Assembly: GCA_944390105.1 (NCBI GenBank)
Contig: CALXOV010000004.1
Coordinates: 1 to 45,640 of the forward strand
Source of the DNA: an uncultured Succinivibrionaceae bacterium
GTDB taxonomy: Bacteria; Pseudomonadota; Gammaproteobacteria; Enterobacterales; Succinivibrionaceae
Length of the DNA stretch: 45,640 nt
Reading direction: 5' to 3'
Position numbers and translations under genes: made by a program. Within the stretch, counting starts at the first letter, position 1; every line of letters begins with the position of its first letter. Positions 7,445 through 15,348 of the stretch are shown piece by piece. A model generated the notes under the pieces. It was not told the origin of the DNA. It ran no database searches and saw only the letters and a program-made list of their open reading frames with translations.

Positions 7445-8587
7445 CTATTCACCTAACTGCACATGATCGGCAGCCTGAGCCTTGCCCCACATTTTCTTAT
7501 AGGCATAGATGGTATAGGCCAAGGCTATCGGCAACAGAAGCAGCACGGTATAGAACATCACGCTTAAAGTAAACTGCGAGGAGCTGGCATCCCACACCGT
7601 AAGTGACGAGCTCGGATCGACCTTGGATGGCATCACAAACGGGAATAATGCCGTACCGGCCGTAATAATGGTGCAGGCAATACCAAGGCTTGAGAAGATG
7701 ATGCCGCGCTCAGCCCGCCCCTTGAAGCCATACCAAGCGGCCAGTAGCATGCCGGCCACAGCACCGAGCGGCACAATGATAAGAATGGGCAGTGACGCAT
7801 AGTTGGCAAACAGACCATGCTCAATCACGCTGACGGTTTTACCGGTGATCACGTGATAGCTGCCATACGGCGCCGGGACATCAAGCTGCCAGCCGGTCAT
7901 CTGATAGGAAATCAGTCCTGCCGCAAGGAAGAACACCACTGTTGCCAAACCGCAAATGAAAGCCACCTTGCGCGCACGCTGCGCAATCTTAGCTTCAGTA
8001 CGCAGCTGAATCCACATTGCGCCATGGGTAAGCAGCATCAGCACTGAGATGATACCGCACAGCAGCGCAAACGGATTTAACAGCGGCAGTAGTGCACTTA
8101 AGAAATATCCGTCATAATGCCAGCGCATATTCTCGTCTGCCCAGAAAGGCAAGCCCTGCAGCAGATTACCAAACGCTACCCCGAAAATGAGCAGCGGCAC
8201 GACGCTGCCTACCGTTAGGGCAATATCCCAATTGCGGTACCAGCGCTCAGTCTCGCCGTGATTACGATAGTCAAAGGCTAGCGGACGCAACCAGATGGCA
8301 AACAGCACTAAGAGCATCGCCCAATACAGCCCGGAGAAGGCTGCGGCATAGACCTCCGGCCACGCAGCAAAAATAGCGCCGCCGGCAGTGATCAGCCACA
8401 CCTGATTGCCGTCCCAATGCGGCACAATCGTGCTGATAATGGCCGAGCGCTCGGCACGATTGCCGCCGCACAACGGATAGAGCAACGTAGATACTGCCAT
8501 ATCCATGCCGTTAGTTAAGGCAAAACCGATGAGGAGCAGACCGATGAGAACCCACCAGATCGCCTGTAGAGTTTCATAATCAAGCAT
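7445..8587 (-). CDS. cydB: Cytochrome bd ubiquinol oxidase subunit II
   Basis: A 380-residue integral membrane protein with the CydB pattern of about eight or nine membrane helices. It opens LDYETLQAIWWVLIGLLLIG and carries the conserved PHWDGNQVWLITAGGAIFAA. CydB supports the three-heme CydA subunit in quinol oxidation and reduction of oxygen to water without proton pumping. The start at 8587 is favoured over an in-frame ATG further upstream at 8611 because GGGAGG lies five bases before it. The ATG overlaps the end of cydA by eight bases, implying coupled translation. Confidence 0.96.
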   Translation of the reverse strand: MLDYETLQAIWWVLIGLLLIGFALTNGMDMAVSTLLYPLCGGNRAERSAIISTIVPHWDGNQVWLITAGGAIFAAWPEVYAAAFSGLYWAMLLVLFAIWLRPLAFDYRNHGETERWYRNWDIALTVGSVVPLLIFGVAFGNLLQGLPFWADENMRWHYDGYFLSALLPLLNPFALLCGIISVLMLLTHGAMWIQLRTEAKIAQRARKVAFICGLATVVFFLAAGLISYQMTGWQLDVPAPYGSYHVITGKTVSVIEHGLFANYASLPILIIVPLGAVAGMLLAAWYGFKGRAERGIIFSSLGIACTIITAGTALFPFVMPSKVDPSSSLTVWDASSSQFTLSVMFYTVLLLLPIALAYTIYAYKKMWGKAQAADHVQLGE

Positions 8588-10133
8588 ATACACCTCCCAG
8601 CGCGCGCTCATTGCTCATCGCAGGTCCCTTCTGTACCGCCTTGTACATTAAGGTGAGCTCAATTAGCAGGAACAGCGAGTAAATACCTAGGAAGCACAGC
8701 AGCGATAAGCCGACATCCACCGCAGACAAGCTAGATGTCGCTAACGCTGTTGGCAGAATATCCTGAATCGCCCAAGGCTGACGCCCAACCTCAGCAAGGA
8801 TCCAACCAAATTCGCAGGCAATGAAAGGCAGCGGAATAATACAGATGAGGATCTTAAGGAACTTCTCACGTTCCACTAAATCGCGCTTATACCACAGGAA
8901 GAAAGCTGCGCCTAAGGTCAAAAGGCCAATTAAACCGACCATGGTCATCATCGCACGGAAAGAGACGAAGCTGATAAAGACCGGCGGCACGGAATTGTGC
9001 GCAGCGGTTTTTATTTCGGCTTCCGTCGGCGCGTTAATATCGCGCGCATAAGTCGAAAGCAACAGACCATAACCTAAATCATCCTGATGCTGTGCAAAGA
9101 CGGCCTTGTCATCTTCAGTGGCCGTGCCGTTACGCATCTTGGTAAGCGCAGATAAAGCCTGTGCACCGTTGGCGACGCGCACTTCATTTTCTGCCACAAT
9201 GTCGCGCAATCCTGGGACTGGGGTATCCAGCGAATGGGTAGCAATTAAGCCCAAAAGCGCCGGCACGCGAATGGAAATCAAGTTTTCCATATTGTCTTGG
9301 CTCGGCAGCGCAAACACATTCCAAGCTGCCGGCGGCTCCTGCGTCTCAAATTCAGCTTCCATCGCCGCAAGCTTAGCCGGCTGATGCTCAGTGACCTGAA
9401 GCGCCGATAAATCACCGGTCAGGCCTGAGCCGGCCATGCCGCAGAAGCAGAAGGCTATTGCAACCGTCATTGAGCGCTTGGCAAGCTTTAAATGACGCTT
9501 CTTTAACATAAAGAAAGCGCTGATGCCGATGACAAAGCAGGCAGCAGTGACATAACCGCTGCACACGGTGTGCGCAAATTTAACCTGCGCCACCGGCGAG
9601 GTGATTAAGCCGAAGAAATCTACCATTTCCATGCGCATCTTCTCAGGCGAGAAAACGGCAAATTCAGGATACTGCATCCAGCCGTTGGCAATTAAAATCC
9701 ACATGGCCGATAAGTTGGATCCTAAAGCCGTCAGGAAGGTGATGACTAAATGACCTTTCTTGGAGAAGCGGTTCCAACCGGTAAAGAACAGACCGATGAA
9801 GGTGGACTCTAAGAAGAAAGCCAGCAAACCTTCAATGGCTAACGGCGCACCGAAAATATCGCCAACGTAATGCGAGTAATTAGACCAATTGGTACCAAAC
9901 TCAAATTCCATGGTGATGCCGGTGGCGACGCCGATGGCAAAATTAATGCCAAACAGCTTACCCCAAAACCGCGTCATGTCTTTATACAGTACATTACCGG
10001 TTCTGACGTATATGAGCTCCATGATGAAGATCATCCACGACAGTCCCAAGGTAAGAGGCACAAAAATAAAGTGATACATCGACGTGACAGCAAACTGCCA
10101 GCGCGACAGTTCGATCATTGCCTCTGAAATCAT
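8580..10133 (-). CDS. cydA: Cytochrome bd ubiquinol oxidase subunit I
   Basis: A 517-residue protein collinear with E. coli CydA (522). Heme and quinol features are visible: His21 (axial ligand of b595), His188 in VKFAHTV (axial ligand of b558), Glu101 and Glu109 of the proton path, and the GRQPWAI signature near the C-terminus. The segment between about residues 235 and 380 corresponds to the long Q-loop form typical of E. coli. It oxidises ubiquinol or menaquinol and reduces oxygen with high affinity, suiting microaerobic life. GAGG stands seven bases before the ATG. It is the first gene of cydABX-cydDC-rpoH and runs divergently from exbB. Confidence 0.97.
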   Translation of the reverse strand: MISEAMIELSRWQFAVTSMYHFIFVPLTLGLSWMIFIMELIYVRTGNVLYKDMTRFWGKLFGINFAIGVATGITMEFEFGTNWSNYSHYVGDIFGAPLAIEGLLAFFLESTFIGLFFTGWNRFSKKGHLVITFLTALGSNLSAMWILIANGWMQYPEFAVFSPEKMRMEMVDFFGLITSPVAQVKFAHTVCSGYVTAACFVIGISAFFMLKKRHLKLAKRSMTVAIAFCFCGMAGSGLTGDLSALQVTEHQPAKLAAMEAEFETQEPPAAWNVFALPSQDNMENLISIRVPALLGLIATHSLDTPVPGLRDIVAENEVRVANGAQALSALTKMRNGTATEDDKAVFAQHQDDLGYGLLLSTYARDINAPTEAEIKTAAHNSVPPVFISFVSFRAMMTMVGLIGLLTLGAAFFLWYKRDLVEREKFLKILICIIPLPFIACEFGWILAEVGRQPWAIQDILPTALATSSLSAVDVGLSLLCFLGIYSLFLLIELTLMYKAVQKGPAMSNERALGGVYA

Positions 10134-10163
10134 AAAAAAACCTCGCAGGGAAAAATCTTTTAC

Positions 10164-10192
10164 ATTTTATCCCGAATACAGCGCCTTGTTTA
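10164..10192 (-). promoter_or_regulatory. Probable promoter of the cyd operon
   Basis: Read on the minus strand there is a -35 TAAACA (10187-10192), a 17-base spacer and a -10 TAAAAT (10164-10169), about 31 bases upstream of the cydA ATG. A 6-bp inverted repeat ACAGGG/CCCTGT (10270-10289) lies further upstream in the shared region with exbB. No clear FNR or ArcA site was found by eye. Confidence 0.5.
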
Positions 10193-10370
10193 GCCGCGAT
10201 CCTCACAGAAATAAGGTTAAACGTTCATTGTCGAACTTAATCACCCTGCAGATATAGCAATATTTGGGTACAGGGATTAACCGCCCTGTGCCAACGATAT
10301 TCAAGTACAATAGCGGCTGCTATTTAAACTTTTAGCTTATCTTATGGCAGCTTTGGGATGCGCGCAGTAA

Positions 10371-10883
10371 ATGCAGGATTTCTATCATCAGGCCGGTCCG
10401 TGCGGACTGGCCATCATCATCTTGGGACTTGGGGCGGTATACATGGCCGTGCGCGGTTTAGTCTTAGCTGCGCTGGTAAAAAAGCAGGCACCGCTGCCCC
10501 ATTCCATTCTCAATACTATCGTGGCTGCTGCTACCCAAACGCAGGCGGATAATCGCGCCTTGGTAATTAATGCACTGATGCAGCAGCAGCTCAAGGGCAT
10601 TTACAGCGCCATGTACTTTTTAAAATTGTGTGCAGCTTTAGGCCCATTGTTAGGACTTCTTGGTACCGTACTTGGCATGGTAGAGGTCTTTGCCACCATT
10701 GCCGAGCGCAGCTATCCAGAGCCAAGCTTGCTCGCCGGCGGCATTTGGCAGGCACTCATCACCACAGTGATGGGCTTGTCGCTTGCCATCCCTGCGCTTT
10801 TGCTGCACTACGTGCTACTGCTTACGCTGCGTAGGCTGCGGGCTGCACTTAATCTGCAGGCTGCCGGCATTTTTCAGGAATAA
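10371..10883 (+). CDS. exbB: ExbB/TolQ-family proton-channel protein of the TonB system
   Basis: A 170-residue member of the MotA/TolQ/ExbB family with three hydrophobic segments: residues 12-35, the long GPLLGLLGTVLGMVEVF helix near 90-110, and TTVMGLSLAIPALLLHYVLL near 131-150. ExbB forms the pentameric channel that converts the proton gradient into motion of TonB. At 170 residues it is shorter than E. coli ExbB (244) but typical of compact exbB-exbD-tonB operons. It lacks a good ribosome site. A mini-ORF of eight codons (10344-10370) ends with TAA directly abutting this ATG, so re-initiation is possible. TolQ is the alternative family name, but the following exbD and tonB favour ExbB. Confidence 0.88.
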   Translation: MQDFYHQAGPCGLAIIILGLGAVYMAVRGLVLAALVKKQAPLPHSILNTIVAAATQTQADNRALVINALMQQQLKGIYSAMYFLKLCAALGPLLGLLGTVLGMVEVFATIAERSYPEPSLLAGGIWQALITTVMGLSLAIPALLLHYVLLLTLRRLRAALNLQAAGIFQE

Positions 10884-10892
10884 GCCTCAAGC

Positions 10893-11279
10893 ATGAGCGA
10901 TTTAGACGATGATGACTTAGGCGTGGATTTAACCCCGCTTATCGACGTAACCTTTATGCTGGTCATTTTCTTCATTATGACCATGAGTTTTGCACTGCCC
11001 AATATTGAGCTCGATCTTCCCGAAGCGACAACAGCAGAGCGCAGCGCTAAAGACGCTTCTGCATTTATCCTCAATGTTGATGCTGGAGGACAGTTTTTGC
11101 GCGATAAGCAAGTGCTGACTTTTGCGCAGGTTGAAGCACTGTTAAAGCAAGGACAGTTTACGCGCATTGAGCTTAATTTGGATAAAAGTGCGCCGGCGCA
11201 GGCCTTAATTGACTGTGCTGATTTAGCGCGGCAGTACACCTCAGGACAGCTGCAGCTTAACACTCTGCTCAAAGAATAA
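10893..11279 (+). CDS. exbD: TonB-system accessory protein ExbD
   Basis: A 128-residue single-span protein. A short acidic cytoplasmic start (MSDLDDDDLGVDLTPLIDV) leads into the one membrane helix, which carries the essential protonatable Asp18 in PLIDVTF. A periplasmic domain of about 85 residues follows. ExbD dimers sit inside the ExbB pentamer and couple proton flow to TonB. It starts nine bases after the exbB stop and ends two bases before tonB, so the three genes are one transcription unit. Confidence 0.92.
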   Translation: MSDLDDDDLGVDLTPLIDVTFMLVIFFIMTMSFALPNIELDLPEATTAERSAKDASAFILNVDAGGQFLRDKQVLTFAQVEALLKQGQFTRIELNLDKSAPAQALIDCADLARQYTSGQLQLNTLLKE

Positions 11280-11281
11280 GC

Positions 11282-12049
11282 ATGGCAAGTCCAGATCTCA
11301 TCTCCCGCACCACCGCAGCTGGCGCGCTGCTGCTGACTTTATTGTGCTTAGGGTTTTGGACGCCGCAACGCTTTACCCCGGTATTAAGCGAGCCCTATCA
11401 TGCGCTACGCCTCACTGTCAGTAAGCCGCAAGCCACCCCCGCAGCGAGGCCAAACTCTCCCATACTTTCACCTGCAGATAATAGCGCACCAGCAGCAGCA
11501 CCAGCTCCATCCGTAGCAACACAAGCAAAGACGGACGTTAAAGTAAATGTTCCCCAAATCAAACTTAAACCCAAAGCTAAACCTGAGCAGAAGCTACGTC
11601 CTCGCGCTACTGCGCAGCATCCACCTAAGCCACCAGCAACTCCACAAGCCCAAGCTGTAACTAAGCCACAGCAGCGCACTAAACCGTCCAGCACGGGAGG
11701 CACTGTAACGCCTAAACCTGCCCCCTCAGCAGCGCAGCCATCCTCCATGCAGCAGGCTGAGGCACAGCAGCAAGCGCGGGCGTTCATCAGCTCAGAAATC
11801 GTGGCATTTTTTAAGGAGTCCACGATTTATCCGCGTCAAGCGCTACGCCGCAAGATTCAAGGTACAGTATTGCTGGAGTTTACAGTACGCCAAGGAGTGA
11901 TTATCAGCTGCGTTATCGCCAAATCGTCAGGTGCGCCGCTTTTAGATAGGGCTGCCTTAAAGCTCGGTCAAGAGTTGATTGGCTTTGACAGTAAACAGCA
12001 TGTCTTCGATTTAAAGCTGCAGGTGCCGCTGCGCTACGCGCTGCGCTAA
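11282..12049 (+). CDS. tonB: Energy transducer TonB
   Basis: A 255-residue protein with an N-terminal membrane anchor (residues 12-28), then about 130 residues rich in Pro, Lys and Ala that span the periplasm, then a TonB C-terminal domain (IYPRQALRRKIQGTVLLEF and VIAKSSGAPLLDRAALK). The anchor lacks an obvious copy of the E. coli SHLS motif. It carries energy from ExbB-ExbD to outer-membrane receptors; the receptor at 16.0-18.1 kb is the only visible client. The TonB box on that receptor and the closeness of the two loci support this pairing. A terminator follows at 12082. Confidence 0.9.
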   Translation: MASPDLISRTTAAGALLLTLLCLGFWTPQRFTPVLSEPYHALRLTVSKPQATPAARPNSPILSPADNSAPAAAPAPSVATQAKTDVKVNVPQIKLKPKAKPEQKLRPRATAQHPPKPPATPQAQAVTKPQQRTKPSSTGGTVTPKPAPSAAQPSSMQQAEAQQQARAFISSEIVAFFKESTIYPRQALRRKIQGTVLLEFTVRQGVIISCVIAKSSGAPLLDRAALKLGQELIGFDSKQHVFDLKLQVPLRYALR

Positions 12050-12081
12050 AGCTTTACTTCCGCTTTGTCCGTGCCTTTTAG

Positions 12082-12126
12082 TATCAGTTTTGTGCCGCAA
12101 CGGCAGCACTGATATCAACTTTTTTA
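12082..12126 (+). terminator. Rho-independent terminator after tonB
   Basis: TATCAGT (12082-12088) pairs with ACTGATA (12108-12114), with an inner TGCCG-CAA-CGGCA stem-loop, followed by a T run starting at 12120. It ends the exbB-exbD-tonB operon. Confidence 0.75.
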
Positions 12127-12141
12127 AACATTTTTTAATTT

Positions 12142-12157
12142 TGTGATATAGATCACA
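12142..12157. promoter_or_regulatory. CRP (cAMP receptor protein)-type binding site
   Basis: TGTGA at 12142-12146 and TCACA at 12153-12157 are separated by six bases, matching both halves of the CRP consensus exactly. It overlaps a second palindrome, GTGATAT/ATATCAC (12143-12149 and 12157-12163). The nearest downstream gene starts 500 bases away, so any regulated transcript has a long untranslated leader or is itself a small RNA. Confidence 0.65.
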
Positions 12158-12659
12158 TATCACTGTAAAAATAAACCCAAGATAAATAAATCAAACTTAA
12201 TTTCAAAAAATTAGCACGGAAAACTTAGCCCGCGCCCAGCGGTGCAAGCACAGTTAAAGCAGGCTATGTTCACAGCGCCATCAGACCCAATTAACAGGTT
12301 AAGTTTAAAAACAGCTTTACATGCAAACTTTGCTCTAACCTTAGCGAACTGTATATTTTAGGCTGAATATACAGTACGTTGTACCATGCTGCAGGATAAG
12401 TTTACCTAGTTATAGCATCACCCTAAAATCAGCTTAACTTAGCCTGAATTTATCCTTAAAAAGCAAGTGTAGTTTTTATATTAACTTTAGCAGGTGGCAT
12501 TAGCAATGACCTGCGCGATCATGGCAAAGCTGCACAGGATCTCTATAATTACTACTATTAAAGTTATGTTTCATTCTACTAATGAGAATAACTCTTACTG
12601 TGAAGTGAATGAATTAACTTACAGTCAGTGACCGCTGATGAAAGCGGCAAGGTTCTTTT

Positions 12660-13814
12660 ATGCCATATTCATCCACTACAATACATCTTGACAGCGCGCT
12701 GCTGCAGCGTCTGAATGCCTACTGCACGCAGCATGCGCAAACGCCAGAACAGACGATTACGCAGCTACTCATAGCAATGCTGTCCGGCAGCAATGGACGC
12801 AGTTTTGATGCCCAGATCTGCCATGAGCTTACGTTGTCCGATCTTGACATTACGCAGCTTGATGCCGTGTTCAGCGCTGTGTTAGAGCAAGGTCAATTGC
12901 CCAAAGATCTATCGCCTAAAGCTGACCCCATGCTAAAGCTCAAGGCTTTAGGCTTAACGGTCGGCGACAAACTAACTTACGCTGCGGCAATTTTATTTGC
13001 CAAGGACGACTGTCCGTTACTTCCGCAAAGCGTGATGCATGTGTCCAGCTTCGCCGGCTGCGATAAAAGCGTACTGCTTAAAAATCTGCACGTACGCGGC
13101 AATTTATACACGCAGTTAGCAGTGGCTATGGAGTTCTGCCGCGCTGCGCTTAAGACCGATGAAACGGGATTTGAGCGTAATCAATACGCTCTGCCACCCG
13201 CTGCGGTGCATGAGTTACTGCTCAATGCGCTTACCTACCGTGATTATGCAGATCCGGCAGGCTCAGTATGCGTCAATATCTTTGATGATAGATTACAGGT
13301 AAGCAATCGCGGCAGCTGGCCGCTTAATTGGAATGCCGAAACTTTTAATGAAATCCATCCTAGCATGCCGTGCAATCCGCTCATCAGCGCGGTACTGTGT
13401 CGTCAAGGACTGATTTCTGGTTTAGGCCGTGGTATCGCTTGGGTCAATCAGCACTGTCGCAGTGCTAAGCTGCGTCCCGTTGAGCTGTCATGCACGCACG
13501 GCTGGTGTAATGCAGTCCTGCATTATCCTTGTCGCCTGCGCAGCGCCAGCGCATCTGTGGCCGAAGAGACCACCAAGCAGGTGGCAAGCTTAATTATCTG
13601 CCTGGGGCATCGTACCCTTTCCATGAAGGAACTGATGGCTGAGCTCAATCTAAAAGGACATGACAATTTTATGCGGCTGTATCTGCGCCCGGCGCTGACC
13701 TGCGGTTGCCTTGAAGCGCTCTACCCGCAGACGCCACGCCACCCTAAGCAGTGCTATCGTCTAACCGTAAAGGGCATCAGCTACTACGAGTTCTATCTGC
13801 AACACTGCAGATGA
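12660..13814 (+). CDS. Putative regulator: ribbon-helix-helix-like N-terminus, HATPase_c_4 core, winged-helix-like C-terminus
   Basis: A 384-residue protein related to the widespread Schlafen/AlbA_2 plus HATPase_c_4 family, often labelled 'ATP-binding protein' or 'RecG-like C-terminal'. Residues 178-260 hold the GHKL-type ATP site: an E-x-x-x-N box (Glu185-Asn189), YRDY at 193-196, FDDRLQVSNRG, and SGLGRGIAW. Residues 60-130 match the end of the AlbA_2 region. The usual opening of that domain is missing; residues 5-41 instead look like a ribbon-helix-helix DNA-binding fold. Residues 300-384 resemble a winged helix. Such proteins are thought to be regulators, but no target is known. AAGG precedes the ATG by seven bases, just after a small hairpin, and a long structured leader lies upstream. 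A terminator follows. Confidence 0.7.
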   Translation: MPYSSTTIHLDSALLQRLNAYCTQHAQTPEQTITQLLIAMLSGSNGRSFDAQICHELTLSDLDITQLDAVFSAVLEQGQLPKDLSPKADPMLKLKALGLTVGDKLTYAAAILFAKDDCPLLPQSVMHVSSFAGCDKSVLLKNLHVRGNLYTQLAVAMEFCRAALKTDETGFERNQYALPPAAVHELLLNALTYRDYADPAGSVCVNIFDDRLQVSNRGSWPLNWNAETFNEIHPSMPCNPLISAVLCRQGLISGLGRGIAWVNQHCRSAKLRPVELSCTHGWCNAVLHYPCRLRSASASVAEETTKQVASLIICLGHRTLSMKELMAELNLKGHDNFMRLYLRPALTCGCLEALYPQTPRHPKQCYRLTVKGISYYEFYLQHCR

Positions 13815-13819
13815 TCTAT

Positions 13820-13840
13820 CCGCAAGCTTTGCGGCTTTTT
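13820..13840 (+). terminator. Rho-independent terminator after the HATPase regulator
   Basis: CCGCAA (13820-13825) and TTGCGG (13829-13834) form a 6-bp stem with a 3-base loop, followed by C and five Ts. It separates the regulator gene from the purine permease. Confidence 0.75.
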
Positions 13841-13856
13841 GCCGGTGGGTTTGCCG

Positions 13857-13898
13857 TATAATTAGCGCGCTGTCGAAGTTAGTTTTCGCCAGCGCGCT
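13857..13898 (+). promoter_or_regulatory. Promoter and palindromic operator-like region of the purine permease
   Basis: A TATAAT lies at 13857-13862 without a good -35. Two copies of the self-complementary octamer AGCGCGCT (13864-13871 and 13891-13898) flank the expected transcription start, with an inner CGAA/TTCG pair (13874-13877 and 13885-13888). The arrangement suits a repressor operator or a leader hairpin. It does not match the E. coli PurR box. Confidence 0.4.
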
Positions 13899-13923
13899 GT
13901 TCTTTAACTATCTGGAGCGTGAC

Positions 13924-15252
13924 ATGTCCGCAAGCCAACAACTACCGCTGCTTGAGCGTTTATTTGCGATTAAAGCCCGCCACAGCACGGTGCGTACAGA
14001 AATCATCGCCGGTCTTACCACCTTCGTGGCCATGGCCTACATCATCTTTGTTAACCCGACGATCTTAGAGGCGGCGCACATGCCGCGCGAAGCTGCAGTA
14101 GCTGCCACCATCTACACGGCGGCACTGTGCTCTATTGCCATGGGCTTATTTGCTAATCTGCCGCTTGCTATGGCGCCTGGCATGGGCATTAATGCGTTCT
14201 TCAGCTTTTACGTCTGCGGCACAATGGGCCTGTCTTGGCAGACGGCTTTAGGCGCTGTTTTCATTTCCGGCATTGTGTTCCTCATTCTGTCGGTTACCAA
14301 GCTCCGTCAGCTCATTATTGATACCGTCCCGATAAATTTAAAGAATGGCATCGGCGTGGGCATCGGCTTATTCATTGCCTTCGTAGGTTTGCAGGGGGCC
14401 GGCATCGTGCGCCCTGATAATGCCACCATGATTAGTTTAGGCCATATCACCGATCCTAAGGTGCTTTTGGCCTTAGGCGGCGTAATTTTAATCAGCATCA
14501 TGCTGGCCAAGCGTATGAGTGCGGCCATCCTAGGCGGCATTTTAATTGTGACCATAGTAGGCATGCTGTGCGGCGTTACTCCTGCTCCGACATCCCTTGA
14601 TGCGGTAATGAGCCTTAATTTTCCCTCCATCAGCGAAACCTTTATGCAGATGGATGTAATAGGCGCCATTCATTACGGTCTTATCAGCGTGATTTTCACC
14701 TTTACCGTAGTGGAACTGTTTGATAACTTAGGCACCCTCATTGGCGTCACTAAGGCTGCCGGCTTAATTGATGATAAAGGCAATATCACCAATGTCAATC
14801 AAGCCCTCATTACCGACAGCTGCGGTACCATAGTATCTGCGGTGGTCGGTACCTGCACCGTGACCTCGTACGTTGAATCAACTGCCGGCGTCAACGCTGG
14901 AGGACGCACTGGACTTACCGCCGTCACCGTAGGGATATGCTTTATCTTAAGCTTAGTCTTTGCTCCGCTTGCCGGGCTCATTCCAAGCTTTGCCACCGCG
15001 CCCGCGCTTATCATCGTCGGCGCGATGATGCTACGCAACGTCAAATACATCAATTTTGATGATTACACGGACTGCATTCCGGCATTTCTTACCATCATTA
15101 TGATGCCGCTGTCCTATTCCATTGCCAGCGGCTTCGGTTTTGGCTTTGCCAGCTACTGTCTGCTGAAAACCTTTAGCGGCAGATTTAAGGAAGTCAACCC
15201 GCTGATGTGGATCATCACTATCATATTCTGCATCAGCTTTGCCATGCATTAA
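13924..15252 (+). CDS. NCS2-family (AzgA-type) adenine/guanine/hypoxanthine permease
   Basis: A 442-residue membrane protein. The block EIIAGLTTFVAMAYIIFVNP is diagnostic of the AzgA-like branch, and the later motifs MAPGMGINAFF, FVGLQGAGI and FTFTVVELFDNLGTLIG are also conserved. These proteins take up purine bases with protons; substrate choice among adenine, guanine and hypoxanthine cannot be read from sequence alone. About 13-14 membrane segments are expected. GGAG stands six bases before the ATG. It is a single-gene unit between two terminators, downstream of a promoter with a palindromic repeat. Confidence 0.9.
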   Translation: MSASQQLPLLERLFAIKARHSTVRTEIIAGLTTFVAMAYIIFVNPTILEAAHMPREAAVAATIYTAALCSIAMGLFANLPLAMAPGMGINAFFSFYVCGTMGLSWQTALGAVFISGIVFLILSVTKLRQLIIDTVPINLKNGIGVGIGLFIAFVGLQGAGIVRPDNATMISLGHITDPKVLLALGGVILISIMLAKRMSAAILGGILIVTIVGMLCGVTPAPTSLDAVMSLNFPSISETFMQMDVIGAIHYGLISVIFTFTVVELFDNLGTLIGVTKAAGLIDDKGNITNVNQALITDSCGTIVSAVVGTCTVTSYVESTAGVNAGGRTGLTAVTVGICFILSLVFAPLAGLIPSFATAPALIIVGAMMLRNVKYINFDDYTDCIPAFLTIIMMPLSYSIASGFGFGFASYCLLKTFSGRFKEVNPLMWIITIIFCISFAMH

Positions 15253-15284
15253 GCCAAACTGCTGCCCTATCGCAAGATAGCGGT

Positions 15285-15324
15285 AAAAAGCCCGCACCGT
15301 AAGCCAACAGTAGCGGGCTTTTTT
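15285..15324. terminator. Bidirectional terminator between purine permease and mdaB
   Basis: AAAAAGCCCGC (15285-15295) and GCGGGCTTTTT (15313-15323) form an 11-bp stem with A and T runs on the outer ends, so it can stop the permease transcript on the plus strand and the mdaB transcript on the minus strand. Confidence 0.88.
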
Positions 15325-15348
15325 CGTACTCTGGTAGATTAAAACAGA

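Larger units (their letters stand above)
12050..12659. other. 610-base non-coding stretch with CRP-type site and several hairpins
   Basis: Apart from the tonB terminator no gene is seen. The stretch is AT-rich and holds four ordered signals: a perfect CRP-type palindrome (12142-12157); a 10-bp inverted repeat ACTGTATATT/AATATACAGT (12348-12357 and 12366-12375); a second hairpin GCAGGT..ACCTGC with an inner CATT/AATG (12490-12514); and a small CCGCT/AGCGG hairpin (12632-12647) just before the ribosome site of the next gene. A TATAAT-like hexamer lies near 12543. It may be a long regulated leader or encode a small RNA. Confidence 0.5.

Noticed and set aside
10134-10370. ArcA or FNR sites between cydA and exbB
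   Set aside because: Several GTTAA-like fragments are present but none in the required spacing or match level.
12348-12375. Possible LexA box (CTGTATAT / ATACAG halves)
   Set aside because: LexA needs CTGT and ACAG separated by eight bases; here they are about 18 apart, so it is better described as a hairpin.
12579-12597. Possible Fur box upstream of the HATPase regulator
   Set aside because: Only about 12 of 19 positions match the consensus and the downstream gene has no iron link.
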